Shown: one piece after another, positions 1-11,980 of the stretch
Position numbering within the stretch: position 1 is the first letter of the stretch
How the letters are laid out: every line of letters starts with the position of its first letter
From: Deinandra increscens subsp. villosa
Lineage: Eukaryota > Streptophyta > Magnoliopsida > Asterales > Asteraceae
Assembly: GCA_039602395.1 (NCBI GenBank)
Contig: JBCNJP010000006.1
Span: forward strand, 57,782,429 to 57,846,428
DNA: 64,000 nucleotides
Reading direction: 5' to 3'
Translations under genes and position numbers: made by a program
The notes under the pieces: generated by a model
Database searches by the model: none
What the model was told of the DNA's origin: nothing
Seen by the model: the letters and a program-made list of their open reading frames with translations, nothing else

Positions 1-869
1 AAAATCAATCTAACAGCTTCCATATTACATGTAATTCATTATCTAGCATACATAACCATTTACCAACATAAATCAGTAAGCTTTAACACCTTAAACATGC
101 ATTTTCATCATCAAATCACCAAAATACATTTAAAACCCTAAAATGACCTAAATAGCATAAATCTTTATCATGGATCAGTTTCACACGTAAAGTTATCAAC
201 TTTATGGTAGTTCTAGCATCCCTAAACAACATATCAGAAGATCAAGTGATTCTATGAAGGTTTGGTCATGCTTTAAGAAGAAAACACATAGAAAAGCAAG
301 AAAAATAGTTTTGGGACTCACGGTTGATTCTAGGATCGATGGATGATCTTAACAACTCGGGGTGATGGCTGATTCTTGATGGTTCTTGGTTGGAATCAGC
401 TGGTCCAGAAGTTTCAGGAGAGTGTGTGTGTTTTTGTGTGAAATGAGGCAAATAGGAGAGCTAGGGTTTATTAAGATATTTTATATCAGGGCCTAGTTTC
501 GCTGGCAGTTTCGCTGGCCAGGCGAAACTGGCTCTGATCACGAGTGAGCCAATAGACTGCCGGGCGACATTATAGTTTCGCCCGGTAGTTTCGCTGGTTA
601 CCCAAAAGTGGTCAATTTCACATTCTAAGCAAGATAATCACGATTCATAAATTGTCATGCTATTCGCAATACTAAATCATGTATTTAAATCACATTGCAC
701 ATAATGCCAATAAATAGTTAAACACATAACACATATGGACGGGTTCGGTGATCAACCAAAAGTCGTGGACGTATTCGGCCTAGTTAAGCATTAGTTACTA
801 AGTTAACACTTATAACGTAACTAACGGAATTGTCTAACGGAAGTAAACCTTGAAATTCTCGGATGTCAC
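1..869 (-). mobile_element. Probable Ty3-type LTR remnant, cut by the window edge
   Basis: On the minus strand this stretch looks like the front of a long plant Ty3 LTR. It opens near 869 with GTGACATCC, and further on a TATA-like stretch (about 478-485) is followed by a pyrimidine-rich leader with the words CCCTAGCTCTCC. No protein is encoded. The words GTTTCGCTGG and GTTTCGCCCGG recur between 490 and 600. The far end, any partner LTR and the target duplication lie outside the window, so the assignment rests on style alone. Confidence 0.35.
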
Positions 870-2358
870 TTCTAAATACACAAACCGAACAGTGGTTGAG
901 TTGAAAGCAAAGTGGGCTAGATTAGTCTCGGCTTTTTTTAAAATTTGAAGCTATATACAGAAGACGGATGTTGATGTTGGGAGATCCGAAGGTTGATCAC
1001 GACGAGGGTGTTATGAACAAACTCTTATCGAATATGAGCGGTTGTATGAAAGTCCATCTATTAACTTAGACCTTTGGATGTATATATGTGCATGAAATAT
1101 ATTATGAGTAGTATTTTAATAAGTTGTCATTTTTATTAAATTATGTAATTTTTTATTTAATGAAATTTCCTTTTAGTGTATTTGTTTATTTATTGTAATT
1201 GTCCTTGTTGACTGGGTTGTCATGTGTAGCAAAACGTCCAACGTACATAGAGGCTTTATCACTATATATAATCGCCTATGTATGTGACTCCAAAACTCAA
1301 GTAAGCAAAAACTTACATCTTAGAAATGGTAATTTCCAATACTTTTCTAAAGCTAACAAAATAAGAGTTTAATTATGCTGATTATGTTCACACTTAAATT
1401 GCCAAGCATTACATTAAAAAAAGTTTAGCCTGCAAACAGCAATTATATTTTATCTAAGGACTGGCAAGGTGCTAGCACAAGAGGTTAAATGAATACACCA
1501 ATACAAAGTTATTTCATTGACTAAAAATTGAAATTACATCAATCAATCTAATTAACCAATCTTACTTATTCAACTTTGATCTATATTCATCAAACATAAA
1601 GCCAAGTTTTTTAATTTCATCGATAACATTATTTACCCGGTTATCGGTTGAAGTATTATACTTATACGACCTATTCGTAGTCGACCTTTCAAAAAATTCT
1701 GATACTGACCCATACAAAATTCAGACAGCAACCCTATAAAATTTTGATATCAACCGAATACTAAACTAAAACTGTTACAAATATAAAACCAAACTAACTA
1801 AACAAACAAAACAAAATTTGATTGGGATATGATAATTCAAGCTCATTTTAAATAAAGAAAAGTGAATAATTGAGGCCCAAACTAAAAAGAATGAACTATT
1901 TAGTACTCTCATTTAAGAGTTAACTTACTATTAAGTAAGTCAACTTAAAGTTAACCCAATTAATGAATTAGTAAACATAGGGTTGTTCAAATAACCCGTA
2001 ACTAAAAACTTGATAAAAAAAACAACTTACTCGAAAGCAATTTGGTTGCACATAGTCAGACTGATCCAAACCCCTTAAACATTTCTGACCTGATCCGATC
2101 CGACTAAAAAAAAAGTTCTGAATCGGCCTTACATAAATTACAAAACAAATACATAAGACACATGCACATAGACAAAGATGTGAGAACAATGCATTATTTT
2201 AATTATGGGGAATCAAATTTTGTCCGTCTAGCTAGACATTTTGTCATCAAATACATTTTTAAAATTAACCTCAAGATCAAATGATTTTCAATAATTAAAT
2301 GTTATTGATAATAAGAACTACTAAATTATTATTTATGAATAATCAAATGATCTTGATG
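870..2358. other. Intergenic, no gene recognised
   Basis: AT-rich sequence upstream of the first dioxygenase gene. All reading frames are short and resemble no known protein. No terminal repeats or RNA genes were recognised. Confidence 0.5.
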
Positions 2359-2368
2359 TCTATATATG
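2359..2368 (+). promoter_or_regulatory. Candidate TATA box of the first dioxygenase gene
   Basis: The word TCTATATATG lies about 45-50 bases before the chosen start codon at 2413. This would give a very short leader, starting near 2390. Inferred from position and sequence only. Confidence 0.4.
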
Positions 2369-2412
2369 TTAGACCAAAAACTTACAAACATCTAAACCTA
2401 AACCTGACAGTT

Positions 2413-5292
2413 ATGGGTTCGGAAACACCACTTAAACTTCCCATAATCGATTTCAAGAACTTAGACCAAAACACCAAAAACAACGATTGGAACGTAACGA
2501 AATCCGAAGTCCACCGAGCCCTCGAGGAATTCGGTTGCTTCGAAGCAACGTTTCCCGACATCCCACCCGAGCTACAAACGTCGGTGTTTGACTCGTTGCA
2601 GGAGCTTTTCGATCTCCCGTTGCAAACCAAACTCAAAAACCGCTCCACGAAACCGTTTCATGGCTATGTTGGTCAGTACCCGATGGTGCCATTGTACGAG
2701 AGCATGGGGATCGACGAGGCACCCGTTCCAGAAAAGGCTGAAAGTTTCACCAAAATCTTGTGGCCTGAAGGCAATCACAAATTTAGGTATATATCTAATC
2801 TATTTTAGGAAGCATTTAATTATTATGGAAAATTGGAATTTAATAATACAAGTTTTAAGTGATTAGTGGATAATAATATGAGTTTCACATTTGCATCACA
2901 ATAATACGAATTAAACATGTTGGTGATTATAATGATACGTTGTTAGTTTTTTATCTTTCGATTAGGGTTCGAATCAACTCCAATTGAAAGATAAAAGAAA
3001 GAAACAAAAAGAAAAGGAAGAAACCTCGTATTATTATCCTAATTGAACCCTAATCGAAAGATAAAAAAAATAACGGCGTATTATTATAATCACCAACATG
3101 TTTAATTCGTATTATTGTGATGCAAATGTGAAACTCATATTATCATCCGCCAATCACTTAAAACTTGTATTATTAAATTCCAATTTTCCAATTATTATTG
3201 ACACTATTTTCACTATATTTTCCTGACAGCCTAGACCAATTTCAATTTCATGAAATATAAAATTTTAAAAGTATACAGATATATATGTCTAATATATAAA
3301 TAAGAAAACCAAGTTTATGTATACATAAAGAGATATTTATGTATTTGTAAATATAGCTTTACTAATATTTGAAAACCGTAATTTTAAACCGGACTGGACG
3401 TGTGTAAAAAAAAAGGTTTAGTCGGTTAACCCAGAAGGTTAAACTGGGTTGGCTATTCAAATCTGTAAATTTATAATATACAATTTATAAACTTTCAAAC
3501 AAGACAAATGTAAAAAAACTTCAATAAAGTTCTAAACAAGTTACAATTATCTAAAAACAGCAATATAAGTTTTAGTCAAAAAAATTTTATCCAAAACAAA
3601 CTAAGTTAATATGTTGTATGCATCAAGTAGTTGTTCATCATTTAGTGTAAGAGCGTGACTTAAGTTTTAAAAACCGGTTTAATCAGCGGCCCGGTTTTAG
3701 GTTTTGGCCGGTTAAGCCATGAAAACAGCCGGGTCAAATTTAGATCGGAATTAGACTAAATAGGACAAACCCGAACCGGCTTAACCTCCAGTCGCCCGGT
3801 TCTAAATTAAAACGCGCTACGTACACATTATTTTATTCGATATACGAGTTGCAACATGGATTTTGATCATGTTTGGCAGCAAAAGCATACAAGAGTTCTC
3901 AGAGAAACTATCAAAACTTGACAAAATAGTGAGATGTATGGTGTTGGAGAGTTTGGGGCTTGAAAAATACATGGATGAACATATGGGTTCCACAAACTAT
4001 CTGCTTCGGGTCATGAAATACAAAGGACCTGAAACAAACGACTCGAAAATGGGACTTAACGCTCATACAGACAAGAACATAGTCACCATTTTGCATCAGA
4101 ATCAAGTTGATGGACTGGAGGTGCAAACCAAATCTGGCGATTGGATCAAACTTCAACCATCACCTAATTCTTTTGTTGTCATGATTGGTGATTCCCTCTA
4201 TGTAAGTTTAGTTAATTTACTCCATACTACAACTCTACAAGCAAAATTGTATTTTAAGGGCACACGGGGTGGGTTGCGGCTAGTGTCACGGAACTTGCCG
4301 TATCGCGGCTTCACCGACACCCGGCTACTTCTGGTGGCGACAGTTTTTTTGATACTACTAGCCGTTGTTGGTTGCTTGATTTGTTTGGTTTTTTTTTTTT
4401 TTAATTTCCGAGTCAAACCCCGATATTATGTAGCCACCCCTCCAACTTAGGTTACTTAGAAAGTTAAATCGGGTGTGTTATTGAGGTGTCACGGTTTTAT
4501 TGGATTATGCTAGTTTTTTTATCTATCACCACCCATAAGTAACTAAACTGTGTGATAATGAGATGGCATGATTTTATTGGATTAGGCTAGCTTCGTCTAA
4601 TACACCATTCGGCCCTTGTGCCCTAATTAGCCAACTATTATATATCACTTCATATATATATATTTTTTTACTTTGGGTTTTTCTACGTAAAATGCTTGAC
4701 GAAATATCATCAGGATTTTTTTTGGTAGTAAAACACATCATTTTCGACTACGTTTTGACAAAAAATTTCGACCCTTTTTCAAGGAACGTGTATTTTTCTA
4801 TTTTTTTAAATAATTTCCTGATGAATTTTCACCGGAAATTATTTCTTTTTCTTTTATTTTTTTTCAAGAAACTATATTTCAGTTATTTTGTTGAAAATAT
4901 TAGGTTTTACATTTTGTTGTAACTTCAATGTAAAAGTGTAGGAAATTCCTGCGCGATTATGATGTTGGAAATATTCGTAGAAAAAAGTATTGTTTTCTAG
5001 TAGTGTTAGTGACTAATGTTCCAAACTTCATTTACAAATGTAGGCATGGACGAATGGACGTTTGCATTCGCCTTATCATCGGGTGATGATGAGTGGTAAT
5101 GAGGCAAGGTACTCTCTTGGATTGTTTTCGATACCAAAAGCTGGATATCAGGTTAAGGCCCCGCCAGAGGTTGTGGACGAAGAACACCCTTTAATATTCA
5201 AACCCTTCGATCATGTTGAATTCCTTCAGTTTTACTACTCTGAGGCTGGTCAACGAGCCCCGTCTGCTCTCAAGACCTATTGCGGTGTTTGA
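2413..5292 (+). CDS. AOP1-like: 2-oxoglutarate/Fe(II)-dependent dioxygenase, AOP type (copy 1)
   Basis: Three exons, 2413-2786, 3880-4201 and 5044-5292, join in frame at GT-AG sites and give 314 residues, the usual AOP-family length. The DIOX_N region covers roughly residues 8-100 and the 2OG-Fe(II) oxygenase fold about 160-265. The iron ligands are visible: H187 and D189 (HTD) and H244, with R254 and S256 (RYS) for 2-oxoglutarate. The exon 3 words LHSPYHRVMMSG and LKTYCGV are typical of AOP1-like proteins. The enzyme should be soluble and cytosolic, because no signal peptide or membrane segment is seen. AOP enzymes oxidise small molecules using 2-oxoglutarate and O2; the substrate cannot be read from sequence, and a glucosinolate role should not be assumed. 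The ATG at 2413 is chosen over the in-frame ATGs at 2299 onward because it matches copy 2 and follows the TATA-like box. Both introns carry transposon pieces, but the exons look intact. Confidence 0.88.
2827..3189. mobile_element. Foldback MITE, Mutator-like, in dioxygenase intron 1
   Basis: A 363-bp hairpin. Its left arm starts GGAAAATTGGAATTTAATAA and its right arm is the near-perfect reverse complement; the arms reach about 140 bp each. It is flanked by identical 9-bp copies AATTATTAT at 2818-2826 and 3190-3198. Long terminal inverted repeats with a 9-bp target duplication are the hallmark of Mutator-like elements. It starts only 40 bp after the intron 1 donor site and fills a third of the intron. 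Confidence 0.85.
3375..3825. repeat. CCGGTT-rich degraded repeat in intron 1
   Basis: Many copies of CCGGTT and its complement AACCGG occur in both orientations, for example in AAACCGGTTTAATC, TTGGCCGGTTAAGCC and GAACCGGCTTAACC. They suggest an old foldback DNA transposon. No clear ends or target duplication were found. Confidence 0.35.
4258..4623. mobile_element. Tourist/Harbinger-like MITE in dioxygenase intron 2
   Basis: The left end reads GGGCACACGGGG and the right end, reverse-complemented, reads GGGCACAAGGGCC. Both sides are flanked by TAA (4255-4257 and 4624-4626), the target duplication of PIF/Harbinger elements. The element is 366 bp and non-coding. It begins 56 bp after the intron 2 donor site. 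Confidence 0.65.
4640..5005 (-). mobile_element. CACTA-type terminus in dioxygenase intron 2
   Basis: Read on the minus strand, the segment opens CACTACTAGAAAACAATAC at 5005 and continues with subterminal words such as CTACGAATATTTCC. This is the style of plant CACTA (En/Spm) ends. No matching opposite terminus was found, so this is probably a truncated copy. It stops 38 bp before the exon 3 acceptor. The inner limit is approximate. Confidence 0.5.
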
Positions 5293-5787
5293 CAACCCAA
5301 CAACTATCACTTGTTGTTCTATCGCCTCTTTCTTGATGTATGCGCTTCAATTTGAGTGTCTTGTTTGTGTTTGTTACGGTGTCGACAAGTTTATAGGTTT
5401 ATTGTATTTCTATAATAGCATGCTTTATGGATCATGATAAAGGTTTGAAGAATTTGTCTACAATCCTGAAAATTAGTCTTGAAGAAAGAATGTTATATAT
5501 AAAATATTGACAATTTTAGTGTGAGATGATTTACTTAATTTCTTCTATAGAAAAGCTATTCTACTTTTACTTTTAAATTACTATTTAAATTAAATTAGAC
5601 TATGTTTGAGTTTGAATTCAAAACATTCGACTAAGAGGTAAGAGTCTTTATCAAGTGAATTAATATTACAATGTCATTTTCTTACTTAGATAAATAAAAA
5701 ACAAACAACATTCAAAACGAATGGCCACAGGTTCGATTCCCACTACTCAATCTTCTTTTTTTCTTCTCGTTTTCTAATCAATATTAT

Positions 5788-5895
5788 AACATACAAAAGT
5801 AGGCACACACTTTTCTTTAACTTTTTTTTCATTATGATATTCTACTCGAAATTACAACATACAAAAGTACGCGCATACTTTTCTTTAGCTTTTTT
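5788..5895 (+). repeat. Imperfect direct repeat, two units of about 40 bp
   Basis: Units at 5788-5829 and 5856-5895 both read AACATACAAAAGTA, then a variable CAC/CGC stretch, then ACTTTTCTTTA and a T run. A weaker third relative occurs near 6190-6245. No function is evident. Confidence 0.6.
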
Positions 5896-6864
5896 GTTTG
5901 ATTTGATCCCAATCGCAAAAGTGTACACGGTCTTAAGGAATAGTTTAATATGATGGTAAAGTGATAACTAGTTAATCAAAAGTGGTAATTGCACATCCCT
6001 CAAAACTTGTAAAATTTTATATTTTCTCAAATCATGCTTAAAGAGTATTATATTATATATTATATATTAAAACTTAAAGAGTATTATACATTATATATTA
6101 AAAAGTTAGTGTTTTAAATGATATATAATTTTATTTCAAATTAGTAGATACATGCTATTTCCTTGTGATAATTTTTGTATTTCAAAAAGTCATACATACA
6201 CATGCACTTTTCTTTGATTTTTTATTTTTATTGTTAAATGTAACATACACACTCACACGGCCCAATGAATTCCGGATTAGAATTAATGGTCCTATTTGAA
6301 AAAAATCGTTTTAATGATTCTTTTTTATCACATTGAGAGATTAATGGGCCTATTCGAAAAATCGATGATGACAAATTATCGAAGATGTCAAGAACCATGG
6401 ATCTAACCAGAAAACTTTCTAATATTCCAGCCCAATATCTCACATCTTTAGCCCAGCTCTTCTCATATCTTTAATCTTCTAGTCCAGCTCTGGTCCAATA
6501 CACATACAACAAACAATTTCATGTTAACTAATACAAATATGATGCACAAACATATGAATTAAACATATAAGAAACTATGATATTTCAACAAAAGATTAGG
6601 TATTTCGATTCATTAATGTGTGAATAGTTCGCACTTGTGCATTGCTATGCAGACAAATGTTGTTTAGAATGTGCACTCGCGCATTGCGACGGGAGATAAT
6701 ACAGATACATAAAATAATTGTATTGCTACGTTAAAAACTAACAGAGAAAATGAAAAGTCATACATACAAGTAACGGTGTAAAACTAAAACCAAGAAAATA
6801 TTAAAGAAAAAAAAACAAGAAAGGACACAAAAGATTGCCGAAGAAAAAATTTAGTAGCTAAATG

Positions 6865-6935
6865 CTCTAAGGATCGAACCTATGAGCTAAAGGTTGTATT
6901 ACACGACTCTACTCACTACATCACCAACTCTCTTG
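6865..6935 (-). repeat. tRNA-like relic
   Basis: On the minus strand, GTAGTGAGTAGAGT (A-box-like) is followed about 30 bases later by AGGTTCGATCC (B-box-like). No full cloverleaf with an acceptor stem could be drawn. It is probably a tRNA-derived piece of a transposable element and not a functional tRNA gene. Confidence 0.3.
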
Positions 6936-7317
6936 TTAATCATGTTATGTTTACATATGTTATCGCTTGTACTTTGTTAATATAGTTAATAATAATTATA
7001 TGTTGTCCCTTTTGGGACATCCGATAAAAAAATATATCATAAAATAGTTAATAATAACAATAGCAATTTAAAAAAAATTATAGTTGCCATGTGAAGAGAT
7101 ATGAATACTTTATCCGGGCCGGATCCGATCCAAATCACGAAGGCCCACATTAATCACCTGAGCATGTGGGATACATGCTCTCTCGCTCAACTCAATTAGG
7201 ATGACGCGCCACCCGAACCCACAAAATTTCCTCTTTCGGCCTAGGAGAAGCAACCATGTGGCACATCACATAAGCATGACAAATATAGCCAACCAGAGAG
7301 CAGGAGGTCGCTATCAT

Positions 7318-9764
7318 TGTTAGGATAAGTAGTTTTGTGTGGCTGTTACTGTACAAATATATTAGCAGTCTAGGTGGTTAATGTATGTAATGATGTCAAC
7401 TAACCAACCAGCAAACCATTGGTTAGCCAGTCTACTGGCTCGCTGGATAACTCCTATATATATAGGATTAGTTGGTTGATTATCTTCAAGTCTTATCATT
7501 AGTGCTAGTGGTCTATCTGAGAGAGGAGGTTCTGTCCAAACCTCCTCTAGAGCTCCAAACGATGTATACTCATTCGGCTTGTAATCATTCAACACTAATT
7601 GATTGACAAACTTCCATCTCTATCTTTCTATGATCTGGAAACGGTCCCTACATGCTTTTACATCTGGTATCAGAGTCGTTGGCTCATTTTCCAGATCCTA
7701 TTTTACGTTTTTGAGACGTAAAGAGTTCAATTAGGTGAGATTCAGTGAGGTTTTGATCGATTTTTGATAAACCGAACATTCCTGAGTCGGTTTCACACCT
7801 AATATGAGTGATTTAGTGATGAAATTCGATAAAATTATGAATCTGAAGTGAAATTCGTGAGTTTCATAACTGGTTCGCCGGAAAACACAATGGTTCGCCC
7901 GATGAATATTCTGGTTCGCTATGTGGTTTGCTAGTATATCTTGATAGTGTTGGTTCGCAGGGTTCCTGTTTCGCAAGACAGTCTTCATGATCAGATGGTT
8001 CGCTGAAAATGGTTCGCTGGGCAATCTTCATCAGCTGGTTCGTGGAAGTTACAGGTGGTTCAGAGCGGTTATTTCACCGAACCAATGGTTCGCCGAAGCA
8101 TCTGATTTGCAAGGTTTATGGTTCCGTGGTTCGCCGAAGCATTTGGTTCGCTGACTGAACCTGGTCCGCTGATGATGTGGTTCGCTAAGCAGATTATCTT
8201 AAACCATTATTTGATTGGATTTCATGAGAAATACAAGTTACCCGAATTACCCCTTGATTCAGTAACTTTACATTCTAATTAGTTTTCGACGAATAATGGG
8301 AATTTTGGTTGTTTCACTATGATGGACGTAACTTGAGCCACGTTTTGAGTTACGAGACCTAATACCAGCCAAAACGACCGTATCGACGAGATCTACGCTT
8401 GTACTCGCCTTACGGCAAGTATCATCCGTTTTGATACCCAAATTCCATTTCTAAGACCTATGTTTTTGCATGTGAAGTTTTTTGAGGTGCCAGATTCCGA
8501 TACTTGTCATGATTTAGTCGTCGAATTTCAGAAAGTGATGTTTGTGGGTAGTCATCGTTTTTGATGATGGACAGAGATTCAAAAACACATGTTTTCTAAT
8601 GATGGACAGAGATTCAGAGACATGGAAATGATTACGTTGAGGCGATTATTTGAATTCTGAAGAAGTGCGTGTATGGGATTGCATTTTTCAGAAATTATCT
8701 GCCTTCACAAACTGAAGAATATTGAAGATTTGAATATGTTACTTGTTTAGGGGAAATGGGTACCCTAATGCAAAATTCAAAGTTTCAAATTTGAAAAAAG
8801 TGAATATTCAAAAGCAATCAGTTCAGGGATGATGGTGACTTTTGATCTTCATGGAAAGGTGGTGTATTCTGATATTCGTGTAAAACGATATGTCAAAGTT
8901 TTCAGTTATGGTTTGGAATTCTCTATCATATGCCGATACAGTTTAAGTCATGATCTTGACGTTATAGCCTTTGATTGATGATAGATTGGGATGGATTTCA
9001 TTCTGAGGGGGAACTTCTATGATTGAAGATGTTGATCGTGTCAGTTTTCATAAAGATCATAATGTATTGTAATTTGGTGAAGATTAAAGATTTTTGTCAA
9101 ATGCGATGATGTTTGTGAATTTTGTTTTTTTATTCATGAAGATTAATGAAGTGATCCTACATCAAGGTGATAGACCGAAGATGTGCTTGAAATTAATGTC
9201 CGATGGTGGTATCCTACTAAGTGATTAAATGGTTCACACCGTGGATGTGCTTAAAGCAAGGGTGAACTTTTTTAATTGTCATGATTTCACAAGATTGCAA
9301 GTTGTTGCCTGCATACCTGAAATTCAGTTCAGTTCAAGGGGAGTTTGCTAAAGATAGAGGCGTCTGCAGCAGACTGACTGAAGGTTGCAAGATGTTGAAG
9401 TAATGTCCAAGGGGGAATCTATTAGGACAAGTAGTGTTGTGTGGTCGTTACTGTACGAATATATTAGCATTCTAGGTGTTTAATTGTATGTAATGATGTC
9501 AACTAACCAACCAGCGAACCATTGGTTAGCCAGTCTACTGGTTCGTTGGACAACTGCTATATATAGGATTGGTTGGTTGATTATCTTCAAGTATTGTCAT
9601 TAGTGCTAAGTGGCCTATGTGAGAGAGGGGGTTCTGTCCAAACCTCTTACAGAGCTCCAAACGATGTATACTCATTCGGTTTGTAATCATTCGACAATAA
9701 TTAATTGACAAACTTTCGTCTCTATCATTTAATGATCTGGAAAGGATCCCTACATGCTTTTACA
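7318..9764 (+). mobile_element. Non-autonomous Copia-type LTR element (copy A)
   Basis: The left LTR (7318-7662) and right LTR (9420-9764) are both 345 bp, running from TGTTAGGA (left; TATTAGGA in the right copy) to GCTTTTACA. A primer site TGGTATCAGAG matching initiator Met-tRNA starts at 7665. A purine tract AAGGGGGAA (9409-9417) precedes the right LTR. The 1.76 kb interior has no gag or pol, so mobility would depend on an autonomous relative. Flanks are ATCAT (7313-7317) and ACCAT (9765-9769), one base apart; the inverted partner copy at 47271-49526 keeps ATCAT. The two LTRs differ at many positions, so the insertion is not recent. Confidence 0.85.
7868..8190 (+). repeat. Dense GGTTCGC(TG) motif array inside the Copia-type element
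   Basis: At least a dozen copies of GGTTCGC or one-base variants lie in about 320 bp at irregular spacing, separated by unrelated sequence such as GCAATCTTCATCAGC. The array is also present in the inverted copy (about 48835-49140 as CGAACC). No open frame spans it. Its role is unknown. Confidence 0.7.
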
Positions 9765-9791
9765 ACCATCCAAGGCTATCTTGCGCCTGAG
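9765..9791 (+). mobile_element. Flanking piece of a decayed Ty3 LTR (U3)
   Basis: The words CCAAGGCTATCTTGCGCC and TGAG continue, as reverse complement, at 47242-47265. There they lead through the 11.5 kb chromovirus insertion into a TATA-containing LTR (35674-35781). This short piece is therefore the target of the Copia-type insertion. Confidence 0.65.
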
Positions 9792-10291
9792 NNNNNNNNN
9801 NNNNNNNNNNNNNNNNNNNNNNNNNNNNNNNNNNNNNNNNNNNNNNNNNNNNNNNNNNNNNNNNNNNNNNNNNNNNNNNNNNNNNNNNNNNNNNNNNNNN
9901 NNNNNNNNNNNNNNNNNNNNNNNNNNNNNNNNNNNNNNNNNNNNNNNNNNNNNNNNNNNNNNNNNNNNNNNNNNNNNNNNNNNNNNNNNNNNNNNNNNNN
10001 NNNNNNNNNNNNNNNNNNNNNNNNNNNNNNNNNNNNNNNNNNNNNNNNNNNNNNNNNNNNNNNNNNNNNNNNNNNNNNNNNNNNNNNNNNNNNNNNNNNN
10101 NNNNNNNNNNNNNNNNNNNNNNNNNNNNNNNNNNNNNNNNNNNNNNNNNNNNNNNNNNNNNNNNNNNNNNNNNNNNNNNNNNNNNNNNNNNNNNNNNNNN
10201 NNNNNNNNNNNNNNNNNNNNNNNNNNNNNNNNNNNNNNNNNNNNNNNNNNNNNNNNNNNNNNNNNNNNNNNNNNNNNNNNNNNNNNNNNNN
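9792..10291. other. Assembly gap, 500 N
   Basis: Exactly 500 N, a placeholder length and not a measured distance. It separates contig A from contig B. Confidence 0.99.
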
Positions 10292-11980
10292 TGTTCTGAA
10301 ATCTAACAAATCAAAAACTGTCTGAAGTAGCAGTTGCTTTTTCTGATGCCTGTTAGCAACTTTTCATTCTGAACCTACAAAAATGAAGCTATCAGTGAGT
10401 TTACTGGTGAATTTGGTATCACTGTTCTTCCTGTATCAGCACAAGAAACAAGAATATTGCCTAATTGAAGGGGTGATTACCATTCTATTTCTTTCATATA
10501 TTATCACATTTTTGCATTCAACAGAGTATTTTATCGATGTAAATGGAATTATAACTATTGTTAGATTATCAATTGCAGCTGATACAAAGGGGCCTGGCAT
10601 CATGCTCAAGTTGATTTGGAGGCGGTGGTAGCAAGAAACGCAAAAGATTTCTTTGCTCAGCCCCAAAACATAATCAAAAGTGAATAAAGATAAGGCAAGT
10701 TCGATTCTACTATTATTTTACCATAATATTGGCATATGGACAAATGAAAATATTTGTACGTGTTTGTTAAGCTAATCATGGGTGTAAATGTAGAACATGT
10801 TTTTGAAATACACATATGGTCACGTGCAGGGCATTCACTCGACCTACAGGATGATCTTTGCTACTACAAAACTATCATATGGTTTCCCCCAATAATCTAA
10901 GTTAAACCGGCTAAAAGAAACTCTTATTCTTTTATTAATAATGTATAAAAAGATAGCATCATCAAGTTAATTATCACATAAGGGTATTTGAGTGAAGGAT
11001 AAATGAGATCGAATTAAACTAATTTAAACTAATATGAAATAAATTTTTAGGTACGTTGATATAGCTTAATCTGTAATGAGAGGGAACATTTGATGATTCT
11101 GAAGCAAGAATTATTTTGTAATGGCACACCTATTATTAACTAAATGTCAGCTTTTATGGCTCTAAAGAATGAACAAATTTATATTTTTACCTACACTTCA
11201 TCTCACATGTATTTTCTTGAAGTTAGTCGCCATTCAAGTTATCTTAACTATGTTTAGTATTAGTATTAGAAATAACATAATGACCGGTTAGTGAATTAGT
11301 CGCCATATTTTAAGTGAAGCTGCAAGATACTAAATTAATTCACTATAGCTTTTGACCCAGTTTGCATGGAAGCTTTGTCATTTAAATTTGAACAATACGT
11401 TCCAAGAAGACGCAAGTGCCGTTCATATATAGAAATTATTCTCTTACTTTTGCGCGGTTCCAGTTTTTTTATTTACAATTATGATAAGGAGATCCTAGAG
11501 GCTTTTTCACATTTTAAAGATGTGTTCATGTTTTTCTATTTTGAACTATTACATGCTCATAGTATAACATTATTATGTTGGTTTATGTCCTTGGGTATTT
11601 TTTTTAAATGTTTATGCCCGACCTTCATCTAATTATGAAGTTATTACGCGTTGGATATCACCGTAAAACGACATGTGCTTCTAACGGCAACGCGCTAATA
11701 GTAAACCTAGGACGCTTGAACATCAATTTTCGCTGCAACGTAAAGAATATTTTCGACCCGCCGCAAGGCGCGAGTCGATTTACTCGTATCATATAAAAAG
11801 ACAATAATTACTAAAAGTAATTAAACTAGCATTTCATTAAATTAAGAATTACAAATAATAGAACGACAATAATTACTCCCGATCCTAATGTTTTGCAATG
11901 TCCTCTTTCATTTGTAGTGTCAGTTGTAGTTGCGACTCACTTAGTTTTTCGGTTAGTTATATTTAGAACTGAAAATCTTT
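10292..11980. other. Intergenic, no gene recognised
   Basis: AT-rich sequence with only short frames. A GC-richer patch at 11700-11780 (CGACCCGCCGCAAGGCGCGAG) looks like part of a transposable element, but no ends could be defined. Confidence 0.45.

Larger units (their letters stand above)
5293..7317. other. Intergenic after copy 1; last part is LTR U3
   Basis: No gene was recognised. A short direct repeat and a tRNA-like relic are listed separately. A word matching a tRNA B box (GGTTCGATTCC near 5733) is followed about 20 bases later by a T run. By the reading of flank sequences in this window, roughly the last 100-200 bases before 7318 are the U3 part of a decayed Ty3 LTR whose remainder lies at 47237-47270 and 35674-35781. 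Confidence 0.45.

Noticed and set aside
5629..5760. Possible tRNA gene or SINE with T-run terminator
   Set aside because: The B box is good, but the A box is poor and about 100 bases away. No A-tail or target duplication was seen.
7731..8024. 97-residue minus-strand frame in the Copia-type element
   Set aside because: Antisense to the element. It arises from the GGTTCGC motif array and is not preserved at full length in the other copy, where the matching frame is only 65 residues.
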